The notes under the pieces: generated by a model | Seen by the model: the letters and a program-made list of their open reading frames with translations, nothing else | Database searches by the model: none | Told to the model about the DNA's origin: nothing | Made by a program: the position numbers and the translations under genes | Assembly: GCF_005747095.1 (NCBI RefSeq) | Contig: NZ_SWLG01000018.1 | Coordinates: 1-64,000 of the forward strand | Reading direction: 5' to 3' | Length of the DNA stretch: 64,000 nucleotides | Source of the DNA: Exobacillus caeni | GTDB taxonomy: Bacteria; Bacillota; Bacilli; Bacillales; Guptibacillaceae | In this document: positions 47,693-57,226 of the stretch, piece by piece | Layout: every line of letters begins with the position of its first letter | How positions within the stretch are numbered: position 1 is the first letter of the stretch

Positions 47693-48042
47693 TATGCCAC
47701 CCCCAGCGTCATCAGCGCATGCTGTTCATTTTCTTCCAGTCGGATAATCTTAAACATGCCAGACATCTCAAACAACCGTTTTACCGCAGGAGAAATAGCA
47801 CAAACGACCATTTCTCCGCCAGAGCTTTTCACTTTATTGTAACGGCCAAGAATAACTCCTAATCCGGAACTGTCCATAAAGGATAAAGCTTCAAGGTTTA
47901 AAACAATATGCTCAATTCGGTTTTCCTCAATCGTGTGATCCACCTTGCTCCTTAAATCCTCTGCCGTATGATGGTCCAATTCACCTACTAATCTGATTAA
48001 CAAAACATTATTTCTGGTCTCAAGGTTAATTGAAAGACTCAC
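47692..48042 (-). CDS. spoIIAA: Anti-anti-sigma F factor SpoIIAA
   Basis: A 116-aa STAS-domain protein. The phosphorylatable serine lies in [15 protein letters not shown] (near residue 58). The SpoIIE phosphatase, not in this window, would activate it. It is the first gene of the spoIIA operon behind a sigma-H-like promoter. Confidence 0.96.
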   Translation of the reverse strand: MSLSINLETRNNVLLIRLVGELDHHTAEDLRSKVDHTIEENRIEHIVLNLEALSFMDSSGLGVILGRYNKVKSSGGEMVVCAISPAVKRLFEMSGMFKIIRLEENEQHALMTLGVA

Positions 48043-48077
48043 ATAGCTCGCCTCCTTAAGTTTAAGCTAGTGAGTCT

Positions 48078-48103
48078 TTTCTCTTTAAGTTGGGCAAATT
48101 CCT
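48078..48103 (-). promoter_or_regulatory. Sigma-H-like promoter of spoIIA
   Basis: The minus strand reads AGGAATT (48103-48097), a 12-bp spacer and AGAGAAA (48084-48078), close to RnAGGAWWW-N11-12-RnnGAAT. It is 35 bp before the spoIIAA start. spoIIA is sigma-H and Spo0A dependent in B. subtilis; I could not identify a convincing Spo0A box. Confidence 0.5.
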
Positions 48104-48175
48104 TCCCGATGACAAAACTAGTGCCTATTCGATTGGTTTAGCTAACTGCCGACTGCCATTCCCGAGTAAAGTCGA

Positions 48176-49348
48176 TTATAGTGATGGAGCTTTTGAAAAT
48201 TGCCCTAACGTTCGTTTGAAAAGCTGCCACCAGGATGCTGTTTTGACCTCTTCAGAAGACAGCAAAGCAGATTCTGTTACGGCTTTCCCATCCACTTTTA
48301 CAATCAATTTCCCTACCTCATCCCCTTTTTTAATAGGGGACACGAGCGTTTTATCCATTTTGGCTTCCGTTGTTACTTCCTTTTCTTTGTCGGCTTTCTT
48401 CATCAACACAGAAACGCGTTCCGATGTAACTGCAGTTAAAGTTGCCTTATTCCCTTTGCTAACTTTTACTTTTTTAACAATCTGGTGCCTATCGTATAAT
48501 TTATGGGTTTTATACTGGCTGAAAGCATAATCAAGCATTTTAGAAACCTCTGTATTTCTTTCTTTAGAGGTAGGTGCTCCCATTACAACCGCAATAATCC
48601 TCATGTCGCCTTTTTGTGCTGTAGCGGTTAAACAGTATTTCGCTTCCCTGGTAAACCCGGTTTTCAGACCGTCAACACCGGGATAAAATTTCACCAGTTT
48701 ATTCGTATTGACCAACCAAAACTTCCGATCTGTATCTTCTCTTAAATAATCTTCATATTTACCGGTATACTTCGTAATCAAATCATACTTTAGCAATTCC
48801 TTTGCCATAACGGCCATATCCTTTGCGGTTGAATAATGGTCATCGGCTGGCAGTCCGGTAGGATTTGCAAAATGTGTATTTTTCAAGCCAAGTTCTTTTA
48901 CTTTTTTATTCATCATGTCGACGAATCCTTCCTCAGATCCTCCGATCGCCTCAGCCATAGCTACAGAAGCATCATTTCCTGATGCTATCGCAATTCCTTT
49001 TAAAAGTTCATTAACGGTCATTTCTTCGCCTGCTTCAAGAAAGATCTGCGATCCTCCCATTGAAGCTGCATGTTCACTCGCTCTCACTTTTTCATCTAAA
49101 TTTATTTTTCCATCCTCGATCGCTTCCATGATTAACAGCATCGTCATAATTTTGGTCATACTAGCTGGAGGAAGTTTTTCTTCACTGTTTTTATCATATA
49201 AGACTTCTCCTGTATCTCTCTCCATCAAAATAGCAGATGCAGATTTTTCGGCTATTTTTTGCTTTGTTTCTTTTGCACCAGCTAAGTTTGCAAAAGATCC
49301 GAAGCAGAGAACAAAACTAATAATAACGACGGTAAAACGGACCATCAC
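48176..49348 (-). CDS. dacF: Sporulation D-alanyl-D-alanine carboxypeptidase DacF
   Basis: A 390-aa exported penicillin-binding protein with a signal peptide (1-26). Active-site motifs SMTKIMT, SGND and KTGFT are present, and the C-terminal beta domain extends to the end. Forespore DacF controls cortex cross-linking. Its place before spoIIAA and a sigma-F-like promoter upstream support the identification. Confidence 0.93.
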   Translation of the reverse strand: MMVRFTVVIISFVLCFGSFANLAGAKETKQKIAEKSASAILMERDTGEVLYDKNSEEKLPPASMTKIMTMLLIMEAIEDGKINLDEKVRASEHAASMGGSQIFLEAGEEMTVNELLKGIAIASGNDASVAMAEAIGGSEEGFVDMMNKKVKELGLKNTHFANPTGLPADDHYSTAKDMAVMAKELLKYDLITKYTGKYEDYLREDTDRKFWLVNTNKLVKFYPGVDGLKTGFTREAKYCLTATAQKGDMRIIAVVMGAPTSKERNTEVSKMLDYAFSQYKTHKLYDRHQIVKKVKVSKGNKATLTAVTSERVSVLMKKADKEKEVTTEAKMDKTLVSPIKKGDEVGKLIVKVDGKAVTESALLSSEEVKTASWWQLFKRTLGQFSKAPSL

Positions 49349-49371
49349 TATCCCTCCATTCTTAGTACTAC

Positions 49372-49401
49372 CATGTTTTCCATTTTTTATCTTTTTTATA
49401 C
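49372..49401 (-). promoter_or_regulatory. Sigma-F promoter of dacF
   Basis: The minus strand has GTATA (49401-49397), a 15-bp spacer and GGAAAACATG (49381-49372), matching GYATA-N15-GGnnAnAnTR at all but one position. It is 23 bp before the dacF start. Confidence 0.7.
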
Positions 49402-49534
49402 AAATAAACCAGAAGGATGTTTCCGGGATTTCTAAACGTATAATTCAGAACCATAATACCCATTCTTTTTTCCAAAAATAAGGAATACATTGAAACAAAA
49501 ATATATTTACTTTATTTTTCATGGAGGTGTTATT

Positions 49535-49822
49535 TTGGAATTTACCTATTCCATTGAAAATGTTTCATTTTTGGAAAATAAACTGAAGGAATGCATCAAG
49601 TGGGAAAGAAATTATTATAGTGATTTATTATCAAAACATGGAGCACTTCTATTTCATGATACTGTTTCTTCAAGGGAAATTTTTATATTGAAACAATTGA
49701 TAAATAATCAGGAGAAAATAGAGGAAATGATTAGTCATATAAAAAAAGGCATCACAGTTACGATGACCTACGAGGAATACGATGAACTTTTTTATCGTTT
49801 ATTAACAATCAAATATGGATAA
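49535..49822 (+). CDS. Hypothetical protein, 95 aa
   Basis: A soluble, acidic, mostly helical protein starting at TTG 49535, 7 nt behind GGAGG (the open frame begins at 49490 without a ribosome site). It contains ECIKWERNYYSDLLSKHGAL and TMTYEEYDELFYRLLTIKYG. The family is not recognised. It is divergent from dacF and convergent with pdp across a repeat-rich gap, and is more AT-rich than its neighbours. Confidence 0.6.
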   Translation: MEFTYSIENVSFLENKLKECIKWERNYYSDLLSKHGALLFHDTVSSREIFILKQLINNQEKIEEMISHIKKGITVTMTYEEYDELFYRLLTIKYG

Positions 49823-49959
49823 TAACTATTATCTAATGGCTCCAATAGCATCTTCCCCCTGTCTACCACAGTGGTTTTTAACCCTGGTTTTTTTCTAAAA
49901 GATTGGTTTTTTTTGCACAAAAGCGATAAACAGCGACATAACGGATGGATGTCCGCTGC

Positions 49960-50071
49960 GGAAATACACTACGCTTTCCGCGGGCTCGCGCTGAGCCTCC
50001 TCACTCGCACAAAACACTCCTTGCGGGGTCTCAATGTCTTCGCTGTACCGCAGGAGTCTACGTGTATTTCC
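49960..50071. repeat. 112-bp palindromic dispersed element
   Basis: It is bounded by perfect 10-bp inverted ends GGAAATACAC and GTGTATTTCC. The interior has CTTTCCGCGGGC, GAGCCTCCTC, TTGCGGGGTCTCA and CCGCAGGAGTCTACG, a pattern I recall from intergenic repeats of many Bacillaceae. It is likely a non-autonomous or structured-RNA repeat. Confidence 0.6.
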
Positions 50072-50087
50072 TTCGTTAAGCTGTGCT

Positions 50088-50117
50088 TTGACGTTCCACA
50101 TCTTTGAAAAACGTCAA
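50088..50117. repeat. Hairpin linking the two repeat elements
   Basis: TTGACGTT and AACGTCAA form an 8-bp stem around a 14-nt loop. Confidence 0.5.
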
Positions 50118-50445
50118 TTGATTGGAGCAGAGGGCAGTCGACTCCTCGAAAATGTATTCACATTTCCTTCGTGCGATGTAACCCTGCCGAAGCCTTCCTT
50201 GTCCTACGGGAAAATCAACAGCTGAAGATCCCGCGGTGGAGGCGAACGCCAAGAGACGTATGGATTGTACTGAACCGCATGGAGATAAGAAACAACGCCG
50301 GAACGAAAGAGAGTCGATGTTGCCTTATCGCAAGGAGGTGAGGGAAATCCACTAGTCTCTATGAGCCGGAACTGGACTGGCGGTTTTTCTGACCAGGAAG
50401 CTGAAGCGTTGCCCAGGAAAGCGAACTGACCGGAGTGGAAATCAA
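50118..50445. repeat. Disrupted inverted copy of the Bacillaceae-type repeat
   Basis: It starts TTGATTGGAGCAGAGGGC, includes CAACAGCTGAAGATCCCGCG and GGTGGAGGCGAACGCC, and ends GGAGTGGAAATCAA, so outer TTGATT/AATCAA are inverted. Relative to the pattern I remember, it is split by about 50 bp after GACTCCTCG and about 140 bp after GAACGCC. Confidence 0.5.
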
Positions 50446-50542
50446 TGCTGTAATTACGCCGCAGTTCATCTCAACTGTGCAGCTTATAAAGCAACATAGT
50501 ATGTGAAAAGTGCCTTTATCTTTTATAAAGTCAGTAAAACAA

Positions 50543-50592
50543 AAAAGGTTGACTCAAAATATGCTTCAGCCAGCATGTTGAGTCAACCTTTT
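50543..50592 (-). terminator. Terminator of drm-pupG-pdp operon
   Basis: A 15-bp stem AAAAGGTTGACTCAA/TTGAGTCAACCTTTT with a 20-nt loop lies 3 bp behind the pdp stop. Confidence 0.85.
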
Positions 50593-50594
50593 GC

Positions 50595-51902
50595 CTATTC
50601 TCCTGTAACTTCTTTGTAGATCAAGGTTGGTGCTTGGACAGGGTTCGGAGTGATGGAAAATGCCTGTTGGATCTTGTCGATCACTTCTTTATTATCCTTT
50701 TGGTTAGAATGGATTTCTACTATTGGTTCCCCTTGTTCAACACTGTCGCCAATTTTCTTCTTCAGGACCAGGCCTACCGCCAGGTCTATTTCCGATTCTT
50801 TTGTTGCCCTTCCAGCGCCAAGAAGCATTGCAGCTGTTCCTATTTCGTTTGCTACAATACTCTCTACTGTTCCGCTTTTAGGCGCTGGAACATCTATAAC
50901 GAAACTAGCAGACGGAAGCTGTTCAGGATTATCGACCACTGTTGCGTCTCCCCCCTGGGAAGAGATAAACGTTTTAAACGTTTCAAGTGCTTTGCCGTTT
51001 GAAATACTTTCTTTTAACATTTCTCGTGCTGCTTGCACAGATTCCGCTTTATTTGCTAAATAAACCATATAGCTTCCCAATGTGAGGCAAAGTTCTTCTA
51101 AGTCTTTTGGACCGTTTCCTCTGAGCGTATCGATTGCCTCCCGTACTTCCAGAGCGTTGCCTACTGCAAATCCTAACGGCTGGTTCATATCTGAGATTAC
51201 AGCCATTGTATTTCTTCCAACAGAGTTTCCGATATCAACCATGGCATGTGCGAGTTCTTCCGCGTCTTTGAGGTCTTTCATAAATGCACCAGAGCCAGTT
51301 TTCACATCCAGCACAATGGCATCTGCACCCGATGCGATTTTTTTACTCATAATGGAACTGGCAATAAGAGGTATTGATTCCACCGTTGCGGTAACATCCC
51401 GTAAGCCATATAATTTTTTATCAGCAGGAGTCAGGTTTCCACTCTGGCCGACAACCGCTACCTTATTTTTGTTAACAAGGTCGATAAACTCCTCGTTCGT
51501 AATCTCCACATGAAAACCTGGAACAGCTTCCAGCTTATCAATCGTGCCACCAGTATGCCCCAGTCCTCTTCCTGACATCTTGGCTACCGGAACACCTAAA
51601 GAAGCAACAAGGGGAGCAAGGACAAGCGTTGTAGTATCCCCTACACCACCTGTGGAATGCTTGTCCACTTTAACTCCTTCGATACCTGATAAATCAATTT
51701 GGTCGCCCGATTCCACCATCGCCATCGTCAGTGCTGCTCGCTCGTCACTCGTCATATCCCGAAAAAAAACTGCCATTGAAAATGCAGACATCTGATAATC
51801 AGGAATTTCATCATTCGTATATCCCTGGATCATAAATTTTATTTCTTCCTGTGTTAGTGCTGAACCGTTACGCTTCTTTTCTATCAAATCCACCATTCTC
51901 AT
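50595..51902 (-). CDS. pdp: Pyrimidine-nucleoside phosphorylase
   Basis: A 435-aa enzyme releasing uracil or thymine and (deoxy)ribose 1-phosphate. Seen are [37 protein letters not shown] and [14 protein letters not shown]. It is third in an operon with drm and pupG, together converting nucleosides to pentose 5-phosphate. In B. subtilis pdp is elsewhere, with deoC and nupC, as I recall. Confidence 0.93.
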   Translation of the reverse strand: MRMVDLIEKKRNGSALTQEEIKFMIQGYTNDEIPDYQMSAFSMAVFFRDMTSDERAALTMAMVESGDQIDLSGIEGVKVDKHSTGGVGDTTTLVLAPLVASLGVPVAKMSGRGLGHTGGTIDKLEAVPGFHVEITNEEFIDLVNKNKVAVVGQSGNLTPADKKLYGLRDVTATVESIPLIASSIMSKKIASGADAIVLDVKTGSGAFMKDLKDAEELAHAMVDIGNSVGRNTMAVISDMNQPLGFAVGNALEVREAIDTLRGNGPKDLEELCLTLGSYMVYLANKAESVQAAREMLKESISNGKALETFKTFISSQGGDATVVDNPEQLPSASFVIDVPAPKSGTVESIVANEIGTAAMLLGAGRATKESEIDLAVGLVLKKKIGDSVEQGEPIVEIHSNQKDNKEVIDKIQQAFSITPNPVQAPTLIYKEVTGE

Positions 51903-51949
51903 CGTGTTGGTCCCCTTTCTCTCTGACAGCTTAAAGGTTAAAAACCAAA

Positions 51950-52771
51950 CTACATGTTTTCAACTGTATTTTTTACGAGTGCCAGGAAGTTTTCTCTAAC
52001 CTTCTCGGTTGTTTCGATCACTTCTTCATGATTCAGCGGCTGTTCAAGAATTCCTGCTGCCATATTAGAAATACAAGAGATGCCAAGCACTTCCATCCCG
52101 GCATGACGAGCGACAATTACTTCAGGCACTGTAGACATCCCAACTGCGTCTCCCCCGAGCGTTCTGATCATTCTTATTTCTGCAGGTGTTTCATAAGTAG
52201 GACCGCTCATACCTATGTAGACGCCTTTTTGAAGTTTCATACCAAGATCGGTTGCTGTTTTGTGCGCTATATCTTGCAGCTGTTTAGAATATGCCGTTGA
52301 CATATCAGGAAAGCGAACACCCATATCCTTATCATTCGGTCCGATCAAAGGGTTCGTTCCCATAAAATTAATATGGTCTTCGATCACCATGAGGTCTCCT
52401 GGCTCGAAGCTTTCATTAACTCCTCCTGCAGCATTCGTCACGATAACAGTATCGATCCCCAATTCTCGCATCACACGAACCGGGAATGTAACTTTATCCA
52501 TGCTGTAGCCTTCATAAAAATGAAAGCGTCCCTGCATAGCAGCTACATTTTTTCCTTTTAGTTGGCCAAAAACAAATTGCCCTGCATGCCCTTCAACTGT
52601 CGAAACAGGGAAGTTTGGAATGTCTTCATATGAAATTTTAACGGGATTTTCTATTTCATCGGCAAGTACGCCGAGCCCTGATCCAAGAATTAATCCCAGG
52701 GAAGGTTGAAACGTAACTTTTTGTTTAATAAAAGATGCAGCATCTTTAATTTCTTGTCTAATGACTGCCAA
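51950..52771 (-). CDS. pupG: Purine-nucleoside phosphorylase PupG
   Basis: A 273-aa trimeric-type purine nucleoside phosphorylase acting on guanosine and inosine. Seen are [42 protein letters not shown] and [28 protein letters not shown]. It lies between drm and pdp. Confidence 0.93.
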   Translation of the reverse strand: MAVIRQEIKDAASFIKQKVTFQPSLGLILGSGLGVLADEIENPVKISYEDIPNFPVSTVEGHAGQFVFGQLKGKNVAAMQGRFHFYEGYSMDKVTFPVRVMRELGIDTVIVTNAAGGVNESFEPGDLMVIEDHINFMGTNPLIGPNDKDMGVRFPDMSTAYSKQLQDIAHKTATDLGMKLQKGVYIGMSGPTYETPAEIRMIRTLGGDAVGMSTVPEVIVARHAGMEVLGISCISNMAAGILEQPLNHEEVIETTEKVRENFLALVKNTVENM

Positions 52772-52800
52772 ATCGGATTCCTCCCTACCAAAAACTGAAT

Positions 52801-53982
52801 TTATTTCTTTAACTGATTTAAAAAGCTTTGACCATGTTCCGGCATTTTCACTCCAAAGTTATCTGCAACAGTAGCACCTATATCAGCAAATGTTTTTCGT
52901 AATCCCAGGTCCTTCCCCTCATCGATTCCTTTGTAATAGGCGACCAATGGTACATATTCCCGGGTATGATCTGTACCTTGATGGACTGGATCATTTCCAT
53001 GGTCAGCTGTGATTAGTAGTAAATCATCTTCTCTTAGCTTTTCGAGAACTTCCGGAAGACGCTCGTCATACGCCTCAAGTGCATTGCCATATCCTTCAGG
53101 ATCTCTTCTGTGACCATATTTCGCATCAAAATCAACAAGGTTCAAGAAGCTAAGCCCTTCGAAATCCATATCCTGTGATTGGACCAATTTATCCATACCG
53201 TCCATGTTTGACTCTGTCCTGATCGCCTTTGTGACGCCTTCCCCATCATAAATATCAGATATCTTTCCAAGCGCGATCACATTAAAGTTTTCATCCTTCA
53301 ACTCATTCATAACCGTACGTCCGAAAGGCTTTAACGCATAGTCATGCCTATTAGCTGTCCTTTCGAAGTTCCCAGGATCCCCAACAAAGGGCCTTGCAAT
53401 CACACGGCCGACCATGTATTCTTTTCTCTTTGTAATTTCGCGAGCAATTTCGCAAATATGATATAATTCATCAATCGGTACGACATCTTCATGTGCAGCG
53501 ATTTGAAGAACAGAATCGGCTGAAGTGTATACAATGAGTGCTCCTGTTTCCATATGCTCTTTGCCTAATTCCTTAATAATCTCAGTTCCGGAAGCAGGTT
53601 TGTTTCCGATCACTTTCCTTTTCGTCCTTTTTTCCAGTTCTGAAATAAGTTCTTCCGGAAACCCATCCGGAAATGTTCGAAACGGTTGTTCAATATGTAA
53701 GCCCATAATTTCCCAGTGGCCTGTCATCGTATCTTTCCCATTGGATGCTTCTTCCATTTTTGCATAATGCGCAAGCGGAGAAGGAGATTCTTTTATCCCC
53801 TGGACTTCTCTTATATTTCCAAGACCGAGCTTTTCCATGTTAGGCATCTTTAATCCACCCATGTGATCGGCGATGTGTCCAAGTGTATCTGCACCCTTGT
53901 CCCCAAAATCTTCAGCGTCTGATGCTTCCCCGATCCCTACAGAATCCAGTACGATTAAAAAGATTCTTTTAAAAGTTGACAT
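52801..53982 (-). CDS. drm: Phosphopentomutase
   Basis: A 393-aa alkaline-phosphatase-fold enzyme interconverting (deoxy)ribose 1- and 5-phosphates. Metal ligands: [18 protein letters not shown] at the start, and [12 protein letters not shown] and ITADHGNDP near the end. It is the first gene of the nucleoside catabolic operon. Confidence 0.95.
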   Translation of the reverse strand: MSTFKRIFLIVLDSVGIGEASDAEDFGDKGADTLGHIADHMGGLKMPNMEKLGLGNIREVQGIKESPSPLAHYAKMEEASNGKDTMTGHWEIMGLHIEQPFRTFPDGFPEELISELEKRTKRKVIGNKPASGTEIIKELGKEHMETGALIVYTSADSVLQIAAHEDVVPIDELYHICEIAREITKRKEYMVGRVIARPFVGDPGNFERTANRHDYALKPFGRTVMNELKDENFNVIALGKISDIYDGEGVTKAIRTESNMDGMDKLVQSQDMDFEGLSFLNLVDFDAKYGHRRDPEGYGNALEAYDERLPEVLEKLREDDLLLITADHGNDPVHQGTDHTREYVPLVAYYKGIDEGKDLGLRKTFADIGATVADNFGVKMPEHGQSFLNQLKK

Positions 53983-54170
53983 AAAACAGCCTCCGTTCTT
54001 TTTTTATTTACAGTCAATCTTTGCTCATTTAAGTACTATTCCCGTTGTATGAGCTAAAAAAACGGCAATAAACTCTTCAAAACTCTCAAACAAAACTTTA
54101 AAAATCCGTATCGAATATAAAGAAAAAGAAAACTCGGCTTTGGCCAAGTAGTATAATAAAACAGAAAAAA

Positions 54171-54185
54171 AGAGCCTTATGCTCT
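54171..54185 (-). terminator. Terminator of xerD
   Basis: An AGAGC/GCTCT stem is followed on the minus strand by TTTTTTCTG and overlaps the xerD stop codon. Confidence 0.75.
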
Positions 54186-55067
54186 TGGGTGGTAAGTAGA
54201 ATAAATATCTTTTAATCTGGTTTTGGTCACATGTGTGTATATCTGAGTCGTTGATATATCAGCATGTCCAAGAAGTTCCTGAACTGCACGCAAATCAGCC
54301 CCATTTTCAAGTAGATGGGTAGCAAACGAATGCCTCAACGTATGGGGGGTCAATGGTTTATTAATGTTTGCTTCTAATGCAAGTTTCTTTAGTATTTTCC
54401 AAAAGCCCTGCCGTGACAAGTGTTCCCCATGATGATTCAAAAAAAGAGAATCAGATTTTTTCCCTTTTAAAAGCTGGGGACGCCCTTTTTCAATATAATC
54501 AGTCAAAGCCTTTTTGGCCATTTTCCCAAGCGGAACAATGCGCTCTTTATTTCCCTTTCCAAGAGTCCGTATAAACCCCATCGTTAAATGGACATCGTTT
54601 AACGTGAGCTCAACTAGTTCGGTAACCCGGAGCCCTGTCGCATATAGCACTTCAAGCATCGCCTTATCTCTTAAACCAAAGGCATTATTAGCTTTCGGGG
54701 CTTCCATAAGTGTTTCAACTTCTGCAGTTGAAAGTATCTTCGGCAACTTTCTTTCTGTCTTCGGTGTTTCAATATGCACGGAAGGATCCTGCTCCGCTGC
54801 TTTTTCACGCAACAAAAACTGGTGAAACGCCCTGATGCTTGCAACGTTCCTTGCGATGGTGGCAGAAGCTTTTCCAGAGTCCTTCAACTGGTAAAGAAAA
54901 TTTAAAATATGAACTCTTCTCACATCATTAAAGGATTGGATAGATTCTTTTTCTTTTAAAAAATCCGTGTATTGATTTAAGTCCCTTCGATACGCATCCA
55001 GTGTATTTTGCGACAAACTTCTCTCAACAATCAAATAATGCAAAAAATCTTGCACATTTTCTTTCAT
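54177..55067 (-). CDS. xerD: Site-specific tyrosine recombinase XerD
   Basis: A 296-aa recombinase resolving chromosome dimers at dif. The N-terminal SAM-like domain (1-90) precedes the catalytic domain with Arg in [23 protein letters not shown] and the tyrosine in [15 protein letters not shown]. It is a housekeeping XerD by length and its synteny with yqzK and fur. Confidence 0.94.
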   Translation of the reverse strand: MKENVQDFLHYLIVERSLSQNTLDAYRRDLNQYTDFLKEKESIQSFNDVRRVHILNFLYQLKDSGKASATIARNVASIRAFHQFLLREKAAEQDPSVHIETPKTERKLPKILSTAEVETLMEAPKANNAFGLRDKAMLEVLYATGLRVTELVELTLNDVHLTMGFIRTLGKGNKERIVPLGKMAKKALTDYIEKGRPQLLKGKKSDSLFLNHHGEHLSRQGFWKILKKLALEANINKPLTPHTLRHSFATHLLENGADLRAVQELLGHADISTTQIYTHVTKTRLKDIYSTYHPRA

Positions 55068-55082
55068 AACTGGTACGCTCCT

Positions 55083-55313
55083 CTACTCACCGTTACGCAA
55101 AAAGTATTGCAAACGATCTCCCCACGTACTGCCAGCGTCTGTCGTCTCCATCTGGATCACTTTTACAGCTTTTCCCTGGGGCTCATCATAACGATGGTAG
55201 TTTTGATATTCCTGGTTTACCCAGAGTAACCCATAATAAAAAAGTAGAGTACATATTGTAAAAAGGCCAAAAACTTTTACCGTATCCCAGACTAACACTA
55301 TCCCTTTTCTCAT
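55083..55313 (-). CDS. yqzK: YqzK-like small membrane protein (DUF4227 type)
   Basis: 76 aa with one transmembrane helix (VFGLFTICTLLFYYGLLWV, about residues 14-32) and an external tail. It is named from its position between fur and xerD and its length. Function unknown. It ends 15 bp before xerD starts. Confidence 0.72.
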   Translation of the reverse strand: MRKGIVLVWDTVKVFGLFTICTLLFYYGLLWVNQEYQNYHRYDEPQGKAVKVIQMETTDAGSTWGDRLQYFLRNGE

Positions 55314-55451
55314 CCTATCACTCCCAGACTCCTTATCATCCTATTAAAAGATATGACAAAGGAGACACTTTTTATACGTTCAACCCGGGATTTGATTTAA
55401 AAAAGATAGATAGAAAGCCAGTAAAGCGATATGTACCTACAAAGATGGTAA

Positions 55452-55901
55452 TTATTCAACACCATCTTCCTGGCAACGGTGGCAAATTCCATGAAACGTT
55501 AAACGGTGATCTTTTATTTTAAACTTCCAATCTCGTTCAACTACCTGTTCGACATCGCCCAGAAGGTCTTCCTGAATTTCATCGACAGAACCACATTCAA
55601 TACAAACAAGATGGTGATGAAAGTGCGCAGCACCTTCTTGCCTCAAATCAAAACGTGAGACTCCGTCTCCAAAATTAATTTTATCGACAATTTTAAGTTC
55701 AGCAAGAAGTTCCAGTGTTCGATATACCGTTGCAAGGCCGATTTCAGGAGATTTTTCTTTTACTAACAAATAAACATCTTCAGCACTTAAATGATCCTCT
55801 TCATTTTCAAGCAAGACTCTTACCGTAGCTTCACGCTGCGGAGTCAATTTGTAACTTTGAGAATGAAGCTGCTTTTTAATTCGATCGATTCTGCTTTCCA
55901 T
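55452..55901 (-). CDS. fur: Ferric uptake regulator Fur
   Basis: A 149-aa Fe(II)-dependent repressor. The winged helix is at residues 15-85 (LTPQREATVRVLLENEEDHL, GLATVYRTLELL), with metal sites in HFHHHLVC and structural zinc cysteines CIECG and CHRC. ATG 55901 is 8 nt behind GGAGGG; the frame to 55946 is not used. Two PerR-like boxes upstream suggest peroxide control, as known for B. subtilis fur. Confidence 0.93.
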   Translation of the reverse strand: MESRIDRIKKQLHSQSYKLTPQREATVRVLLENEEDHLSAEDVYLLVKEKSPEIGLATVYRTLELLAELKIVDKINFGDGVSRFDLRQEGAAHFHHHLVCIECGSVDEIQEDLLGDVEQVVERDWKFKIKDHRLTFHGICHRCQEDGVE

Positions 55902-55965
55902 TTCCCATACCCTCCCTCGACCGACTAACAACTTCATTATAATCACTGCCTAAAAGGGTGTCAAA

Positions 55966-55980
55966 TTAAAATAATTATAA
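55966..55980 (-). promoter_or_regulatory. PerR-like box, proximal
   Basis: TTAAAATAATTATAA agrees with 14 of 15 positions of the PerR consensus TTATAATnATTATAA. It is 65 bp upstream of the fur start. Confidence 0.5.
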
Positions 55981-56005
55981 TCAAAAACGGATATTTTTTA
56001 TCACT

Positions 56006-56020
56006 TTATAATTATTATAA
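56006..56020 (-). promoter_or_regulatory. PerR box, distal, exact consensus
   Basis: TTATAATTATTATAA matches the PerR consensus at every defined position and differs from the Fur box in two. It lies between the spoIIM stop and fur, 40 bp from the proximal box. Confidence 0.6.
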
Positions 56021-56039
56021 ATTACTAAAGCGTTATATA

Positions 56040-56678
56040 TTAAAAAATTGATCCGACAACCGCCTTTATAAGTAACGGAGAGATGTATGCTTCAAACACG
56101 GAAGCTAATCCAAGTATTAATCCGACTGTCACTACCAGTAAAGAATACCTGAAAAACTGTGGTAGGATAGGCTCGGTTCGCTGTTTTACAAATAACTGCC
56201 TCATCACCTTTAAAGAAAAAGTTACAGAAGCGGTGCCTACAATGATAAAAGCCGGTACAGATAAAACGTTCTGCGGAAGCACAGACACGAATGAAAGCAT
56301 AAATCCCGGCCAGCTCATCTGGTTTACAAGGAACCCCACGGTAAAGCCAACTACGATTCCTTTTAAGAACAGCATAACAAGGATAATCGGAAGCCCAATG
56401 ATCGTTAGACCGAGTAGCCACATTAAACCAATATACTTCATGTAATGCATAAAGCTCTGTGAGAGCATATCTCCAGAAGATGCAAACTCCCCTTCTGAAA
56501 CCTGTCCAAAGAAACGGGTTAAATATAAATAGAGATCTTGTTTTTGGGATAAGCTCAAACTGTTTACAATAATAGCTCCGAAAATAATTCCCATTAAAAA
56601 CAAGACGACAATGAACGTGTAAACAGATAAGTGATCCTGTATATGGCTTGATATGATGCTCTTTACTCTACTTTGCAT
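56040..56678 (-). CDS. spoIIM: Stage II sporulation protein M
   Basis: A 212-aa protein with about five transmembrane helices; part of the SpoIIDMP engulfment peptidoglycan-degrading machine of the mother cell. Typical stretches are MGIIFGAIIVNSLSLSQK and FLKGIVVGFTVGFLVNQMSW. Its place ahead of fur matches Bacillus. No sigma-E promoter was confirmed. Confidence 0.92.
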   Translation of the reverse strand: MQSRVKSIISSHIQDHLSVYTFIVVLFLMGIIFGAIIVNSLSLSQKQDLYLYLTRFFGQVSEGEFASSGDMLSQSFMHYMKYIGLMWLLGLTIIGLPIILVMLFLKGIVVGFTVGFLVNQMSWPGFMLSFVSVLPQNVLSVPAFIIVGTASVTFSLKVMRQLFVKQRTEPILPQFFRYSLLVVTVGLILGLASVFEAYISPLLIKAVVGSIF

Positions 56679-57226
56679 AATGGCCGCCCTCCTGTAACTG
56701 CTTTTGTTCCATTCTATGAATGCAACACAGTCTCTATGACAGGTTGGGCTCAGATATCGTTTTTAGTAGAGAAAATAATAGAGAGACATCTTCTTTAAAG
56801 GCTGTTTCGTAATCACTGTTTGGAGGAAGCAGTTAAGGTGTGATCGGGTGGTTAGCCTCCTCGGCGCAAAGCATTATGACGGTGACTACAGTGTTAGCTC
56901 TCTGCATTATTTGAGGTCACCAAATCCGTTATTTGTGACAAACGGCCATTTTTTTATAATTATAGGTCACTGGTTCCTCTATTTACCGGGAAAACGCCTA
57001 TTTTGATTCGCTATCTTGCAAATAGCGGAACTTATGACCTTGTTTTTTTCAAAAGCAGTGTATTTTCACAAATAGAGGATTCAATGACCTATAACTTTAA
57101 ACCCCTGATTTCCAGGCGTTCATGTATTGTCTAAGATGCCTTGCTCTCATGCTGGCTACTGATGCCCCCATTTCCCAGGGGTCTCTCACCTTAAAACAAT
57201 AATCTTTTAGAAAGAGCCTTTTTACT
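56679..57226. other. Repeat-bearing gap upstream of spoIIM
   Basis: 548 bp without a credible gene. It contains a fragment TTAGCCTCCTCGGCGCAAAGC (first part at 56841) that resembles part of the 49960 element, and the four-module repeat array at 56914-57090. Confidence 0.6.
56914..57090. repeat. Four-module inverted repeat array
   Basis: Two forward modules start AGGTCAC (56914, 56964) and run to TATTTg-like ends. Two reversed modules start AAATAG-GGA and end ATGACCT (57020-57040, 57070-57090). The whole 177 bp is therefore palindromic at module level. It contains no coding sequence. Confidence 0.6.

Larger units (their letters stand above)
49823..50542. other. Repeat-rich intergenic region
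   Basis: The 720 bp between the hypothetical gene and the pdp terminator hold a 112-bp palindromic element (49960-50071), a hairpin (50088-50117) and a second, disrupted element in the opposite orientation (50118-50445). Open frames here have no ribosome sites or homology. Confidence 0.7.

Noticed and set aside
48915-49481. A 188-aa frame antisense to dacF
   Set aside because: Shadow frame; it also covers the dacF promoter and signal-peptide code.
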